DNA of 64,000 bases from Morinoia aosen (lineage: Eukaryota; Arthropoda; Malacostraca; Amphipoda; Talitridae), in contig CM059567.1 of assembly GCA_030386875.1 (NCBI GenBank), forward strand, positions 79,973,130-80,037,129, in the 5' to 3' direction. The notes under the pieces were generated by a model. It saw only the letters and a program-made list of their open reading frames with translations. It had not been told where the DNA came from and did no database searches. The position numbers and the translations under genes were made by a program. Each line of letters opens with the position of its first letter. Within the stretch, counting starts at the first letter, position 1. Of the stretch, positions 1 through 12,022 are shown piece after piece.

Positions 1-1285
1 CCATGTTGTTTTGAACCTCTTGAAAAGTTGAATCTCAGGACCACTAGAGGGTCCAAAGCAAGTGGAGAACGCTTTCTCACAGACTAATTCGTACATGTGG
101 TGGCGACAGGCTATGTGGAGAACTTCATGCCCTAGTCGTTGCTCTACGATAGTACATGCCCCTGCTGCCAAACCTGTGTTCGAAGCAGTGGTATTAAAGG
201 ATAAAGCAACCACTTGTTTTTCAATGCTCCAATCGTAGAGTGATGTCATTATTGCGTCAGCAGCAGCTTGTCCGGTTCCATTGGGGAGACTGGGCACAGC
301 AAGAAGCTTTTCAACCCCATCTCCTGAAACCAATACTGGGAGGCGGTCAACGGCTGGTCCTCCGTCTTCTGCAGGAACAATCTTACCGTCCCAATGAACA
401 GTGAGTGGAACAGACGGTTTGAAGGATTTTTTTAACTCAACAGAAGTTGCAGCGCGGAATTTTTGCCGATCCCGCCGGAAGGATTCACGGTTTATGACAA
501 GTTTGTTGGGATCATGTCCGAGACTTCGAGCAGCAGCACTAAGAAAGAATACTGCATCACGATCAGTAGTTAAGGTACGATTCATTGCGGCTGACAATTC
601 GCTATCCATTATCTTCTTGGACGCCCGCGTACGTTTAGAGGGAGGCATCTGAGACGTAGATGGACCAGCGCAATTATCTTCATCAGATTTTCGTTCTGGA
701 GAAAATGTTGAACTTGCTCGATGCCAACTGGCCTATTTCATTGATCTTCTCTTTTTCTTGAAGAGACTTTGTTTTACTGTGTTGTTCCTTTTCTTCCCGT
801 TTCCGGCGTCGAGACACTTTATTTGAAAGTACCATATCCTTAGAAATAATCGAGTCTCGCCTCCCTTCTTCCCTTTGGGCCTTCAAAAACTGTCTGTCTT
901 CTTCAAGATCTATCATTGAAATTGCACTCACGTGAGCGATATCGAACAGATTTTCAAACGAGTTGACAAACTTTTTTTCATTTTCCTTTTGGGTCTTTGT
1001 CGTTCGGCTTTTGTTCTTTTTCAAACTGACCCATTTCTTGTACAAACGTAGGAAGTTTTCTTTTGCTCGGTGGTCTTTCTGCATAGGAATTCGAGCGCGC
1101 TGCTAGAAATCTCCCAAAATTTTCAATGTATCAGCTGCTGCGTCCTTCCTTGTCCTCTTCTCTGCCAGATGATAATAGAGAAAAACCTGCAGCACCTGCT
1201 TTCTTGAGGGCAGTTTACTTCGTGTTATGGATTTCTCCAGCGAGCCAAGTAAAAAGATGTGCGTCTTAGATCTTATTGACGCCAT
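1..1285 (-). pseudogene. RNase-H-fold transposase-like gene, cut by window edge
   Basis: Minus-strand coding sequence runs from an ATG near 1285 to beyond position 1. The first 60 codons (1103-1285) end at an in-frame TAG at 1103-1105, then the same frame continues (683-1084) through a lysine-rich segment containing FENLFDIAHVSA and EEDRQFL. A 2-bp deletion relative to the third copy at about 3457 shifts the frame near 715. The rest, read in the shifted frame to position 1, contains VHWDGKIVPAEDGG, ALSFNTTASNTG and HIACRHHMYELV. I recognise this as a repeat-associated arthropod protein family. The CRHH string fits the C/DxxH motif of hAT/MULE/P-type DDE transposases, with WDG and the FN(D)TTASNTG strings as candidate acidic positions; that assignment is inference. 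The second candidate acidic residue is Asn here. Stop plus frameshift make it a pseudogene. Confidence 0.6.
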
Positions 1286-3655
1286 CCTAGATTACATCCA
1301 GAATGAGTTCAAGTTCAATTTCATCCAAGTCAAATTCAATTTTTTTAAACACTAGGTTGAGTTAAGAATTGACACAATCACTCGTAAATTTGAGCGTTTT
1401 TTGTGTTAAATATGTTTCTATTGAGTGTGATGGGCAAGAATATCGTTTTTCCTTTCAGCAAGGAATACATAAAACTTTCGCCTGTGTTACAATCTAAAGA
1501 CAAGCTGTCGTAAAATGTGCAAAGTCCCCAGCATCAGGTGGCAGAGTGTGATTCAGATCTTTGACCGGCGAAGAAGATACTAGTCAATTATAAAAACTTA
1601 TTGTACTACTTGAAGTTTTTTAAAATTCTACATTAATGGTAGTATGCATCTATTTGAATTTTAGTGTTCAAAAAGTAATTTCATGTTACACGTAGTAGTA
1701 TCGAGGATTTATTTACACTCATTTAGAGATTTAAATGCGTGAAATTTCATTTTATCACGTTTCATTTCATTTTATCACATAAACACCCGAATAAATAAGA
1801 TTACTATTGGACGAAATGTCGATTTAATCTTTAAGAGAAATATACAAATGCGATTCACTGAGTACTTATGTACGATTCCGTTTGAATACAATGTATAGGA
1901 GTACATTACTGCACTGATACATTTCTGCATTAGCAATAAAAGTGTTGCCATCCCTTTGCGGCTGACAATTCGCTATCCATTATCTTCTTGGACGCCCGCG
2001 TACGTTTAGAGGGAGGCATCTGAGACGTAGATGGACCAGCGCAATTATCTTCATCAGATTTTCGTTCTGGAGAAAATGTTGAACTTGCTCGATGCCAACT
2101 GGCCTATTTCATTGATCTTCTCTTTTTCTTGAAGAGACTTTGTTTTACGGTGTTGTTCCTTTTCTTCCCGTTTCCGGCGTCGAGACACTTTATTTGAAAG
2201 TACCATATCCTTAGAAATAATCGAGTCTCGCCTCCCTTCTTCCCTTTGGGCCTTCAAAAACTGTCTGTCTTCTTCAAGATCTATCATTGAAATTGCACTC
2301 ACGTGAGCGATATCGAACAGATTTTCAAACGAGTTGACAAACTTTTTTTCATTTTCCTTTTGGGTCTTTGTCGTTCGGCTTTTGTTCTTTTTCAAACTGA
2401 CCCATTTCTTGTACAAACGTAGGAAGTTTTCTTTTGCTCGCTGGTCTTTCTGCATAGGAATTCGAGCGCGCTGCTAGAAATCTCCCAAAATTTTCAATGT
2501 ATCAGCTGCTGCGTCCTTCCTTGTCCTCTTCTCTGCCAGATGATAATAGAGAAAAACCTGCAGCACCTGCTTTCTTGAGGGCAGTTTACTTCGTGTTATG
2601 GATTTCTCCAGCGAGCCAAGTAAAACGATGTGTGTCTTAGATCTTATTGACGCCATCCTAGATTACATCCAGAATGAGTTCAAGTTCAATTTCATCCAAG
2701 TCAAATTCAATTTTTTTAAACACTAGGTTGAGTTAAGAATTGACACAATCACTCGTAAATTAGAGCGTTTTTTGTGTTAAATATGTTTCTATTGAGTGTG
2801 ATGGGCAAGAATATCGTTTTTCCTTTCAGCAAGGAATACATAAAACTTTCGCCTGTGTTACAATCTGAAGACAAGCTGTCGTAAAATGTGCAAAGTCCCC
2901 AGCATCAGGTGGCAGAGTGTGATTCAGATCTTTGACCGGCGAAGAAGATACTAGTCAATTATAAAAACTTATTGTACTACTTGAAGTTTTTTAAAATTCT
3001 ACATTAATGGTAGTATGCATCTATTTGAATTTTAATGTTCAAAAAGTAATTTCATGTTACACGTAGTAGTATCGAGGATTTATTTACACTCATTTAGAGA
3101 TTTAAATGCGTGAAATTTCATTTTATCACGTTTTATTTCATTTTATCACATAAACACCCGAATAAATAAGATTACTATTGGACGAAATGTCGATTTAATC
3201 TTTAAGAGAAATATACAAATGCGATTCACTGAGTACTTATGTACGATTCCGTTTGAATACAATGTATAGGAGTACATTACTGCACTGATACATTTCTGCA
3301 TTAGCAATAAAAGTGTTGCCATCCCTTTGCGGCTGACAATTCGCTATCCATTATCTTCTTGGACGCCCGCGTACGTTTAGAGGGAGGCATCTGAGACGTA
3401 GATGGACCAGCGCAATTATTTTCATCAGATTTTCGTTCTGGAGAAAATGTTGAACTTGAGCTCGATGCCAACTGGCCTATTTCATTGGTCTTCTCTTTTT
3501 CTTGAAGAGACTTTGTTTTATGGTGTTGCTCCTTTTCTTCCCGTTTCCGGCGTCGAGACACTTTATTTGAAAGTATCATATCCTTGGAAATAATCGAGCC
3601 TCGCCTCTCTTCTTCTCGTTGGGCCATCAAAAACTGTCTGTCTTCTGTCCAAGGC
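585..3655. repeat. Tandem duplication, 1371-bp unit, about 2.2 copies
   Basis: The segment from about 585 to 1955 recurs at 1956-3326 with only scattered substitutions, and a third partial copy follows from 3327 to about 3655. Landmarks repeat with a spacing of exactly 1371 bp: the GCGGCTGACAATTCGC string at 587, 1958 and 3329, and the 133-codon reading frame at 683 and 2054. Each unit carries the 5' part of the transposase-like gene plus about 650 bp of upstream sequence. Junctions share TTGCGGCTG with the parental gene, which suggests a short-homology or template-switch origin. Near identity of units 1 and 2 suggests recency, though an assembly artefact is possible. Confidence 0.9.
2054..2656 (-). 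pseudogene. Second copy of the transposase-like gene 5' part
   Basis: Duplicate of 683-1285. It has the same 60-codon opening block (2474-2656), the same in-frame TAG, and the same 133-codon block (2054-2455) ending early through the shared 2-bp deletion. Differences from copy 1 are single substitutions. It lacks the downstream catalytic part because the duplication unit ends there, so it cannot encode a full protein. Confidence 0.75.
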
Positions 3656-3666
3656 AAATATAACAT
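3301..3666 (-). pseudogene. Third, truncated copy with the undeleted frame
   Basis: This fragment begins inside the same coding block at an EDRQFL motif. Unlike copies 1 and 2 it keeps two extra bases near 3457, so the frame stays open through SSSTFSPERKSDE and the basic MPPSKRTRASKK segment until the duplication junction at about 3327. It shows that the frameshift in the other two copies is a derived deletion. Upstream of 3655 the sequence is unrelated to the tandem unit. Divergence from copies 1 and 2 is clearly higher than between those two, so this is an older piece. Confidence 0.65.
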
Positions 3667-3739
3667 CTATGTCGATCAAACAAACTAACTTATTCTAGCG
3701 AAAATAGCTTGGACGAGCGAAAAAAGGACTTCGTTGCTT

Positions 3740-4290
3740 CATTTCTTTTAAAGATGAAATTTATATATCGTTCAATGATAATCATATGTAGTAACATGTA
3801 TGTATGATTTTACACACGTGATAAAATGGAATTTCAAGTAAATAAATCTCTATTTGAGTGGAAATGATTCCTCGATACTTCTATGTGTGTGTGTAACATG
3901 GATTTACCTTTCGAACATGAATATCTGAATGGATACGTCCTGCCTATTAATGTAAAATCTTAAAACAACGTTAGTGAGTAGTATAATACGAAGTTTTTAT
4001 CATTGACTTGTATCTTTTACGCCGCTCAAAGGTCTGAACCACACTCTGCCTCCTGATGCTGCATACTTAGCACATTTTACGACGGCTTGTCTTTACATTG
4101 CAACACCGGCGGAACTTTTATGTATTCCTTGGTGAAAATAAACACGATTGTCTTGCTAATCACATCCAATCGAAACATATTTAACGCAAAAACGCTCTAG
4201 TTAACGAGTGATTGCGTCAATTCTTAATTCAACTAAGAGTTTAAAAAATTTGAACTTGACTTGGATTAAATTGAACTTGACTTGGATTAA
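3740..4290 (-). repeat. Inverted, diverged copy of the gene's upstream region (1310-1850)
   Basis: Read in reverse complement, this stretch matches 1310-1850 (and its duplicate at 2681-3220) over most of its length with many substitutions. Shared landmarks include TGTTAAATATGTTTC, CAAGGAATACATAAAA and ACACTCTGCC. The upstream region of the transposase-like gene therefore occurs in both orientations around gene fragments, as expected of long terminal inverted repeats of a DNA transposon, although a local inversion is also possible. Confidence 0.65.
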
Positions 4291-4462
4291 TTTGAAGTGG
4301 AAAAGGTAGCGCGAACATGGTACATATCATACTTTAGGTCCCAAAGTTTCTTTAAATCTTTATGATTCCAAAACTAAGGAGTTTTGAGCATTTTATCATT
4401 CATCAAAATTTATTTATTTTTAGTTTTCAACCTATTGTGGAAATTTATCCTCACAAAAAATA

Positions 4463-4464
<2 letters not shown>

Positions 4465-4502
<38 letters not shown>
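4465..4502. repeat. (TA)n microsatellite
   Basis: About 18 uninterrupted TA dinucleotides. Confidence 0.95.
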
Positions 4503-4503
<1 letters not shown>

Positions 4504-5863
4504 GCAACGCTAGGTATCTCAATAAATTTATAAATAAATACTTGTTTTTGAGAGTAATTTCCCTTTTGTAGTACAATAAAATCAGCTAGATTAAATGGTA
4601 TCATAAATACCATTCAAATAGCATGAAAAATCTTGCATCTACTCACTTATGTTTGTAAGTAAAAAATATTGCGTGAAAATTGAATCTATTGTTGAGAAAA
4701 TGCATCGTATGGTGGTAAAAGGTATGGCAAATTTGTTGAATACTTCTTGGCAAATTATAATTTGAAAAATAGTACACGGTTATTGCTTGTTTGGTTGGTG
4801 TGTGCGTCTGCGACGTTCATAAGGATGCTTAATGACCGTATCTGTGATATAAGTTTCACAAGTGCTCAAGTACAAGAATATTTTAATTGATCCAACACCT
4901 GGGAGTCAAAAAATAGTGAGCTTGGCAAGTTAACTGTTTTTGAAATAGTTTTTGGCTCATTACGCGCACATTTCAGTTGTGTAAATGAGGGAACAGATTG
5001 AAATCTGTTAGTGCTAACATGATAAATTGAGATGCAGGCGAGAGTATTTAATAAAAGGGGTCAGTTGTGAAGAGGGATGATGCTGATTAAGAAGCAGTAT
5101 TGAGATGCATACTCAAGGGAATGGAGACAATGACAAACTGCAGTGTAATAAAGAATGTAAAAATATAAGGAGTCTCAAGGGAGAAATAGAAAGGCAAAGA
5201 AAGCAAAAAGGAGGAAGGAAAAAAATAAGAGATAAAAATAAGGGAAAAAAGGAAAAAAGAAATAAAAGCAATAGGCAGAGAAGTGAGAAATACATAGCTT
5301 CAAGTACAACCAAATAAGTTTACACACTCAAGCTGGTTCTCACAGTTTTTCTGCAACAGTTATTGTTGGGTAATATAAATCGATTTGTCCGTGGTATTTA
5401 ACAATAATCCTAATGACAGATAACCTGAACTTTGAAAGAATAAGTTTAAAAAATATAAATCTCAATTTAGTAAGACTCATCAAAATGACAAGTGAAGATA
5501 ATTAGTTCTTAATCTGAAGAATGTCTTGAGTTTCATTTTGGCACAATTTATATTCCTCAGTAGGTTACCAGACTCATCATACCTCTGGTAAGATGCATAA
5601 ACGGAGATTAAAATAAAAAATTGACGTAAACTTTGGATTTGCTTTTTTCAAACATGGCTTATGCTGCTTCAGATGAGATTATTAAAGCACTGACAATTAA
5701 TTTATGATAAGCAGCATAAATTTGCACCTTATTTCTCAAAATTATTGATAACAGCTAATATAATACCACGAATGGTAAGTATAGAAAGACAGTTAGGTAT
5801 CTTCAAAAAATGCATTTCCAAGGATGCTTGGAACAGTGCCCTTGCAAAAAAAATGATTTGAAC
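4503..5863. other. No gene recognised; AT-rich spacer with purine-rich tract
   Basis: No convincing coding sequence. Positions about 5160-5290 are strongly purine-rich and give a lysine-rich open frame on one strand and a leucine-rich frame on the other, both composition artefacts. Confidence 0.6.
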
Positions 5864-6166
5864 TAGAGACCGGACGTTTAAGCGCTATCAAATATGACCA
5901 AATAGCTCGAAAAAGTAGCATTTATAGCACTAAAGAATAAGCGCTAATAAATCAGTTTCATGACTTCATTGATAAATGCTTATAGCATAATATGACAAAT
6001 CATACCAAAAAACAAAAAAAGCATTAATTGAACAGGAACAATATTACACCATACAGTGAACGAACAATCGCAAGAAAGAACAAACATACACTACCATTTG
6101 TTTCTTACAGCTATTCAGAAGTTCTATTACAATGAATTATTAGCAACATTTTCAAATTTTCAAATG

Positions 6167-7659
6167 TTAAGTTGTGCCTTTTATCAGAGAGTATATATTT
6201 GAAAAAAGGAATTTTCTTTCAACTTCTGTTGAAGTGACAGGAGCATATTTGAAAGCTGTAATTTGTTGAGGGTGCGTGGCGGATATGCCGGTTATCGGAA
6301 CTTCACTTGGTTTCCCTTTGAAATTGTCAGTTATTTTAACACGAGTGTCTAAATTTGGATTGCCATTCACAACCATTTCACACTTAGCTCGTACACCATC
6401 ACCCTTTGTTCCTGAAAGGAATGAAAGTTCTTGTATTACATTTTCAAATAATGAAATAGAATCTACGATGGGCTTGTTGCGTGCTTCTAGTGAGGTGATT
6501 GCGTTCGGTAGATTTCTGAAATGAGTCGCAATACATGCTAAGTCTGTTTTAACCAAGTCTTTTCCAAGTAATTATTTAACTATTCTTATTGCTGATGAAT
6601 CTTCACTGCTTAAACTGTTCATTACTTGCACAAAAACGTCAAAATTGTCAAAATAATAATATACGGCGGACAACCAAGTATCCCATCGCGTTACTACTGG
6701 TAGTGGTGGCAATGGAAGGTTAGAAGCAACACTTTAAGTTTGTGAATTCTGGAGGGAGCTTTTAGGAATATCTCTTTACCGTTGGCAACTAGTTTGTCAA
6801 TTTATGGAAAAATTTCCCTAACGTACTCAGCAACTCGGTGAAGTGCGTGAGCTAGGCATGTAACATGTGAGGGTAAATCACCTGCAGCACAGTAGCTGCT
6901 TTCTTCATGTATGCTGCTGCATCTGTAAGCAGCAGCATTACTTTATCATATTTTATACCATCTGGCCATAGTACTAAAAGAGCTGTAGAAAACACTTGGG
7001 GTATCGAAGAGCTGTTTGCTCTTAAAACTTATTCTGATGTAAGTAAGTTGATGTTGGATTCTTTGTCAGCATTTAGTGAACCCACAACAACGTTCACAAC
7101 AAACCTGCCTTTTGCATCAGTGGTTTCGTCGATTGATTGCCAGATGTAGTTTTGACCAATATTTTCTAATTTGCTCTATGGTTGCACTGTAACATTTCCC
7201 AATGTAATTTTTGCGCTGTGTTAATTCGTCTGGGACACTTCTTTTAGTGTACGAATTTAAGAAGCTTCTCATAGAGGGACTTTGAAGTTTCCATAGTGGG
7301 ATTCCGGAGTCCACAAAAGCGTTGCAAAGGTCTTTACAAAATTGCGTCGAAGAACAGTATGAAGTTTTTAAGTTTGATATTGATGGGGTGGACGAAGATT
7401 GTTCAGGTAGATTGTCAACATTTGATGCTTCTTCTATTTCTGATGCATTCACAGCAGCCGTAGTTGTTAGTCGATTTTTATTTCTTTCATATTCAGCTGA
7501 ATATACATGTTTTTGCACATTAAACTTTTTTAAAAAATTGACATCGCATTGGCAAAGCAGGCAAAACAGGTTTGTTCCATTTTGTGAGAAATCAGCGCTG
7601 CCAAAAGTCATCACTAAATTTCGGAGTTTTACATCTGTTGACACTGGAACCTTCGGCAC
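6167..7659 (-). pseudogene. hAT transposase pseudogene (copy A)
   Basis: The N-terminal 180 codons (7117-7659) begin MPKVPVSTDVKLR and contain a degenerate BED-type zinc finger (FCLLCQCDVNF, then QKHVYSAEY). The frame is lost after about codon 180, and the middle (6560-7110) is readable only in pieces. The C-terminal part (6167-6556) contains SLEARNKPIVDSI and STEVERKF, the start of the hATC dimerisation domain. Alignment to copy B shows several indels and stops. The family is the insect hAT group whose BED domain resembles CGG-binding protein 1; that affiliation is from recognition, not a search. Confidence 0.8.
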
Positions 7660-8314
7660 ATTTCACTTAATGTCACTTAAGTGCAAATCTATCCTGTAAA
7701 AGAGAACAAACTCATTCAAGTGAGAAAGAAATATGGTCATCACCAAGTTTACTTCATTCCTAAATTTTCACAATTTTGTTGCCTTATTTGTATCAAAATA
7801 ACCATTTTAAGACATTTGTCATGAATAACAATTTGCTCGCAAATGCCTAGTTTCTGAGATGCTCAACTTTGAAGTTCAAATTACATCCTGTATAATAGTG
7901 ATGAACCGGACACATTAAAATGCTTCATTTCATAGAAATAAGGCAATAAAATTGTAAAAATTGTGGAATGAACTAAACTTAATATTGACCAGAAATTTTC
8001 AATATAAAATAGGATATGAAAAAAGGGACAGCAGTAGGCACGAAACCCAAAGTTACACGCACAATAATGGATCAGCTACTTCGTACAGGGACAACAAGAA
8101 CGCTAAAGCTACATACAAATATAATGCCTGTGTGAAGGGACAACGCACTAGGTACGGACCCATTCACAGATCGAGATCAAGTGCACGACTGCCGTAATAA
8201 GCTATATATATATATATATCATCACACACCCAACTGTAGGAATAATATTATTTCTAGGTTTTAGGTGTTGGAAGCCTATAATTTAACCACTGCAGAAAAT
8301 ATGCCATGTGGAGA

Positions 8315-8440
8315 AAGACAGACACAGAGAAAGCGGGAGAGCGAGAGAGGGAGAGAGATAGAGAGAGAGATGATAAGAAAACTTTAAGTTGTAACTTAAT
8401 ATTAAAATCCAAATATTATTTGTAAGTTAAATCTACGTCT

Positions 8441-8471
<31 letters not shown>

Positions 8472-8472
8472 A
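8315..8472. repeat. GA-rich and CT-rich tracts in inverted arrangement
   Basis: A (GA)n-rich tract at about 8329-8370 faces a (CT)n tract at about 8441-8471, about 70 bp apart inside hAT copy A. They could pair as a hairpin. The same arrangement recurs in copy B (about 30727-30750 and 30823-30846), so it is an element feature, not chance. Confidence 0.7.
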
Positions 8473-8870
8473 CTGGTTGGCGCACGGTGTACTTTTCTTT
8501 GTGTAGACTGAAAAAGGGAAATCCCTGATAAATATATACAGAAAAAAGATGCAATTTCAATAGTAACACAGACATACACACAGTGTAGAACTTTCTAGTA
8601 TCACTTGACAGCATGGCATGCCAATTACCCAAGAGGTGTACAAAAAACCCTAAGAGGCGCTTGCCGTCATACTTGCTTTTACATGCATTTATAGAAATAA
8701 TAGCAAATGTATAACGCTATCAATTGCTAAATAAGCTTTTATATGATAAATAGCATTTAGAAGCAAAATAGGCATTTTCCAGCCGATATAGCATTTATAA
8801 GCAAAAAAGGCATTTATAGCATTTGCTTGAAAATCCGGTCTCTAATGATTACCATAAAAAGAAGCACTTT

Positions 8871-10811
8871 TCTAAAGTTCACCCAAAGTGGGGAACTCAA
8901 TTTGATTATGTAAATTTGTAGCTTGAAGAGCAAGCAATTTAATGTTGGGAATTGGATTGATTGATATTCTTTGACAAGGCAGGGTCACCAGAAGCCGGGG
9001 AAGGCTTCAATATATTGTATGAATTGATATGGCCACTAACTCAGAAGGAGTTTAGGACGTTGTTCGGACGCAATATTTCAAGCGTCAAATAATCAAACAG
9101 GTAATCTTATAAACACCACAATGCGAACCATCACCTGGGGAGAATGAGTGAACAAATAGCTCGCCTTTTGTAGTATATTTATGTCGGAGGTTGAACGCCG
9201 AAGTGCGAGGCTTGAGGCTGGGTTCGATAAGACGTTCTTGGGGAGAGTCCAAGGTGGTCGAAGAACTTCAGACGATGCGTTCAGCTCAGGCTTGTGGAAG
9301 CGTGTGCTGGAGTGTGAAGTTGAGGATGATATAAGGTGGGAGGTTCCGACATTAAGTGGGTCGGCGATTGAGTGATGAGTATGGGAATAGCTACCGGTTG
9401 GGAGAACTCGGTAGGAAAAGGAGGCTCTCGACCCAATAGTCTCAACTGGAGATTTTAGCGGCTTAGCTGCAGGGATGCAGGCCTTCCAGTTTAGTGAAGT
9501 TTGAAGAGTAGGAAAAACTTGGATTGAAAACTTGGAGGCAAAAAAACTTGGGGAATGAACTCGGAGGAGGTAAACTCCTTAAATTAAGAGGTTAGGGTTT
9601 GGTTCCATACGTGTTTGTGAGTGCATGAATATGTGGTCCAGTAGATCCTGTCAGGGGACAACGTGCTGGATTATTTTGTACGATAACGAGTCTTTTCATA
9701 CACATGTGCAAGACTGGGGCTAATTGCTGCATTAACAAGAAGAACAATGGCAGAAGTCTAGTGCTAAGGTCAGTCCGCAGCTCTAGCGCCCGAGTTGCAG
9801 CCTGAATCATCTTAACACCAGAATCGGTGTTCCAGACCAACTGGTCACAAGCTCTATCTTGATATCCAAGCAGTAACACAACTGAGTATGTGATCTAAGT
9901 GAGCTAACAGCTAGAAGCAGAAATTGCTACAGCATGGAGGTAAATAATGTACCAATAGTAAATAATGATAAAAGGTAAAGCCTCTATTCTCCATAATTCA
10001 GAGGAGCAAGAATTTCTTCCAGGCGCAGAAAAATTACATATAAAAAGGAGCAGCATATAAAAAGACACAGCAGTGAAACAAACTAAAGCTTGAAAACAAA
10101 GTTACAGTGACTTAGCAAAGGCAAACAACGCTCAATTAAATTCAGGGAAACAATATTTAGCTTACATATTAATGATCCCTGTGGACAGTGAAGTGTCTTA
10201 AAACACTTTGCTCAGCACTGATAAAATATCTAAGGAGCTAATACCAACATTGTAATAATATTGAGAGCCAACAAGGATTCATCGGAGAAGCAAATACAAA
10301 AGGGAAAACAATGACAAAGATGGGGCAGTGAGCTTGAAGCTTGTGCCTATCTAACACTGGCACAGAGAAAACATAGTGCATGTTCCTAAGTCAGTTACAT
10401 GAGTAAACTCTAATTCAACAGACAAGTCAATAAAAATTTAATGAAACACTTAACATTAACACTTGATACTCACAAATGCCCGCTCTGGGGCCCAAGCACT
10501 ACTCAGGAGAATCTATACGAGAATGACGATTCTGCCTGGAAAGCCGGCCTTATATACGCTGTGAGCGGACGAGCGTTTCCGGACGGAACTTCCGGGACGA
10601 ATGAACTTGCTGTATGGTTCTACGTGAAAAACGCCGTTCTTTCTTGTCGAAGTATTTCTTTGGTCAAATTTTAATGGATTTAGGGGTAATGTTGAATGAC
10701 AATAGTAATCTAAAATTTTAAGAATGATTACGTTAACTTTATTTAATTTTTAGAAAATGGTTTTAATAATTTATGAAATTTAGACTGAAGTGCGGCTGAG
10801 GGTTCACTACA
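8871..10811 (-). repeat. 3' LTR of the LARD-like element
   Basis: Near identical to 12023-13971, with small indels. Both copies keep the same two short open frames (minus 9592-9879 here, 12743-13030 there; plus 10441-10674 and 13601-13834), but the products match nothing I recognise and conservation is explained by recent LTR identity. Confidence 0.75.
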
Positions 10812-12022
10812 GCTACCCCCCAACGCATTTAGACCGAAAGGTCTGGTTACAGTGAAGCTGTTACCTGTAAGATGCTCGCAAGAATTACGAAGGAAAGATC
10901 CCAATAGAAAACTCGACAGAGGAAAATAGATGAAAATAGTGGAAGGTTAACTCTGGAACTATGAAAGTTTCAGCTCGGTTCCCCAACTGGGACCATAAAA
11001 GAATCTGTGAGGTTAGCATCACTGAGCACAATCGTGCTAGAAGTATACGCCGAAGTGGAGTCGCCCGAATTACTAGATTCCCACTTCGTTCTTTGAACGG
11101 TATACCGAGGAAGCTAGAATTGGTCGCCTTCCAGGTCTTTGGTAGCTTCAAGGGACAATTAGACACGTTCGAATTCATTGGCTCGACAGGTGTTGACCTG
11201 AGGCTAAATCGCAGTCTGGGTTGTTATAATATGCCATCAAAAAAAATCAGTTCCTTACTTTCCCAAAACACATATGCCGGGTAAATACAGCAAGTGTGCG
11301 ACGTAAGTCGTTTGCACAGCCTCCCTAGGCGACGTGCGTGCTCCTCAGGCGTCCCCAAGGCTACAAGCACACCGACCAGACAGCGATACAAAAAATGGAA
11401 GATCGGGAAAGAGCTTGGTATTTGGGATACGGAGGAACTTACAAAAGACCACCGGTGCACAAACGGCAGTCTCTTGTAACGATCGCAGAGTTGAAATTTA
11501 TGGTTGGGCATATTTTTGGCGCTTTCTTAAGTATTTCGCAAGTCTATACAATTGTGAAGTTAGTGTTAATTTGTTTAAATTGGTGTTTCGTACATAGACA
11601 TTTTCGCTTTAGTGCTCCAGTAGCAACGGTGCTGCAGTAGCAATGGAAATTGCGAAGGTTATTAGTAAGGAGCTTCAGTAGCAATGGAAGTTATCCTAGA
11701 AGGTCTCCTATGGTTTGCTTCAGTAGCAATGGAAATGCATCAAGAGTTTTGTAAAAGGTGGCTTAAGTAGCAATGGAAAAACATGAAGAATTTGTTAGAA
11801 TAGGCTGCAGTAGCAAATAACTTATTATTAGGGAAGAGTTTAGAGAGGAAAAACTATGTTTGATTACTGAGAATTAGAGAAAAAGGGTGGAAAGGAACAC
11901 TACCTCCTCCAAGGTTCAACTTGCAACAGCTGAAACAGCCTCGACATGCGCTCAAAACCCTCCAAATGTTGGCTGCGGCAATTTAATTGTTTGATTATTT
12001 ATCTAACTCTGGGGTATACCAG
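10812..12022 (-). other. Internal region of the LARD-like element
   Basis: About 1.2 kb between the LTRs. Several short open frames occur on both strands (for example minus 10885-11178 and 11224-11511), but none shows a recognisable gag, protease, reverse transcriptase or integrase motif. The 5' side in element orientation holds an interspersed repeat cluster (see 11610-11820). Confidence 0.5.
11610..11820. repeat. Six spaced copies of a CAGTAGCAATGGAA motif
   Basis: The motif (C/T/G)(C/A)AGTAGCAA(T/C)GG occurs near 11618, 11633, 11673, 11719, 11766 and 11808; after the first pair the spacing is 40-47 bp. The spacers are unrelated, so only the short motif is conserved, as in a protein-binding-site array. 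In element orientation it lies early in the internal region, the equivalent of a 5' untranslated leader. Confidence 0.7.

Larger units (their letters stand above)
5864..8844 (-). mobile_element. hAT-family DNA transposon, copy A (decayed)
   Basis: Terminal inverted repeats are TAGAGACCGG at 5864 and CCGGTCTCTA ending at 8844, as in copy B at 14098-31218. Subterminal regions carry multiple AGCATTTATA-like motifs, typical of hAT ends. It encodes a broken transposase on the minus strand. The flanking octamers (ATTTGAAC left, ATGATTAC right) share only four positions, so the 8-bp target duplication is not preserved, in contrast to copy B. The element is 2981 bp and contains no Polinton, so it serves as the paralogous unfilled site for copy B. 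Confidence 0.85.

Noticed and set aside
4410..4613. 67-codon minus-strand frame with an (YI)n run
   Set aside because: The run is translation of the TA microsatellite; no family features.
5105..5317. Lysine-rich and leucine-rich frames on opposite strands
   Set aside because: Both come from one purine-rich tract; composition artefact.
8844..8871. 8-bp target duplication for hAT copy A
   Set aside because: Flanking octamers agree at only four positions; not supported, unlike copy B.
9592..9879. 95-codon frame conserved between two loci (also 12743-13030)
   Set aside because: Conservation is explained by LTR identity; the frame has no recognisable domain, so it is not listed as a gene.
10441..10674. 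77-codon plus-strand frame in both LTRs
   Set aside because: Same reason; it also lies antisense to the inferred element orientation.
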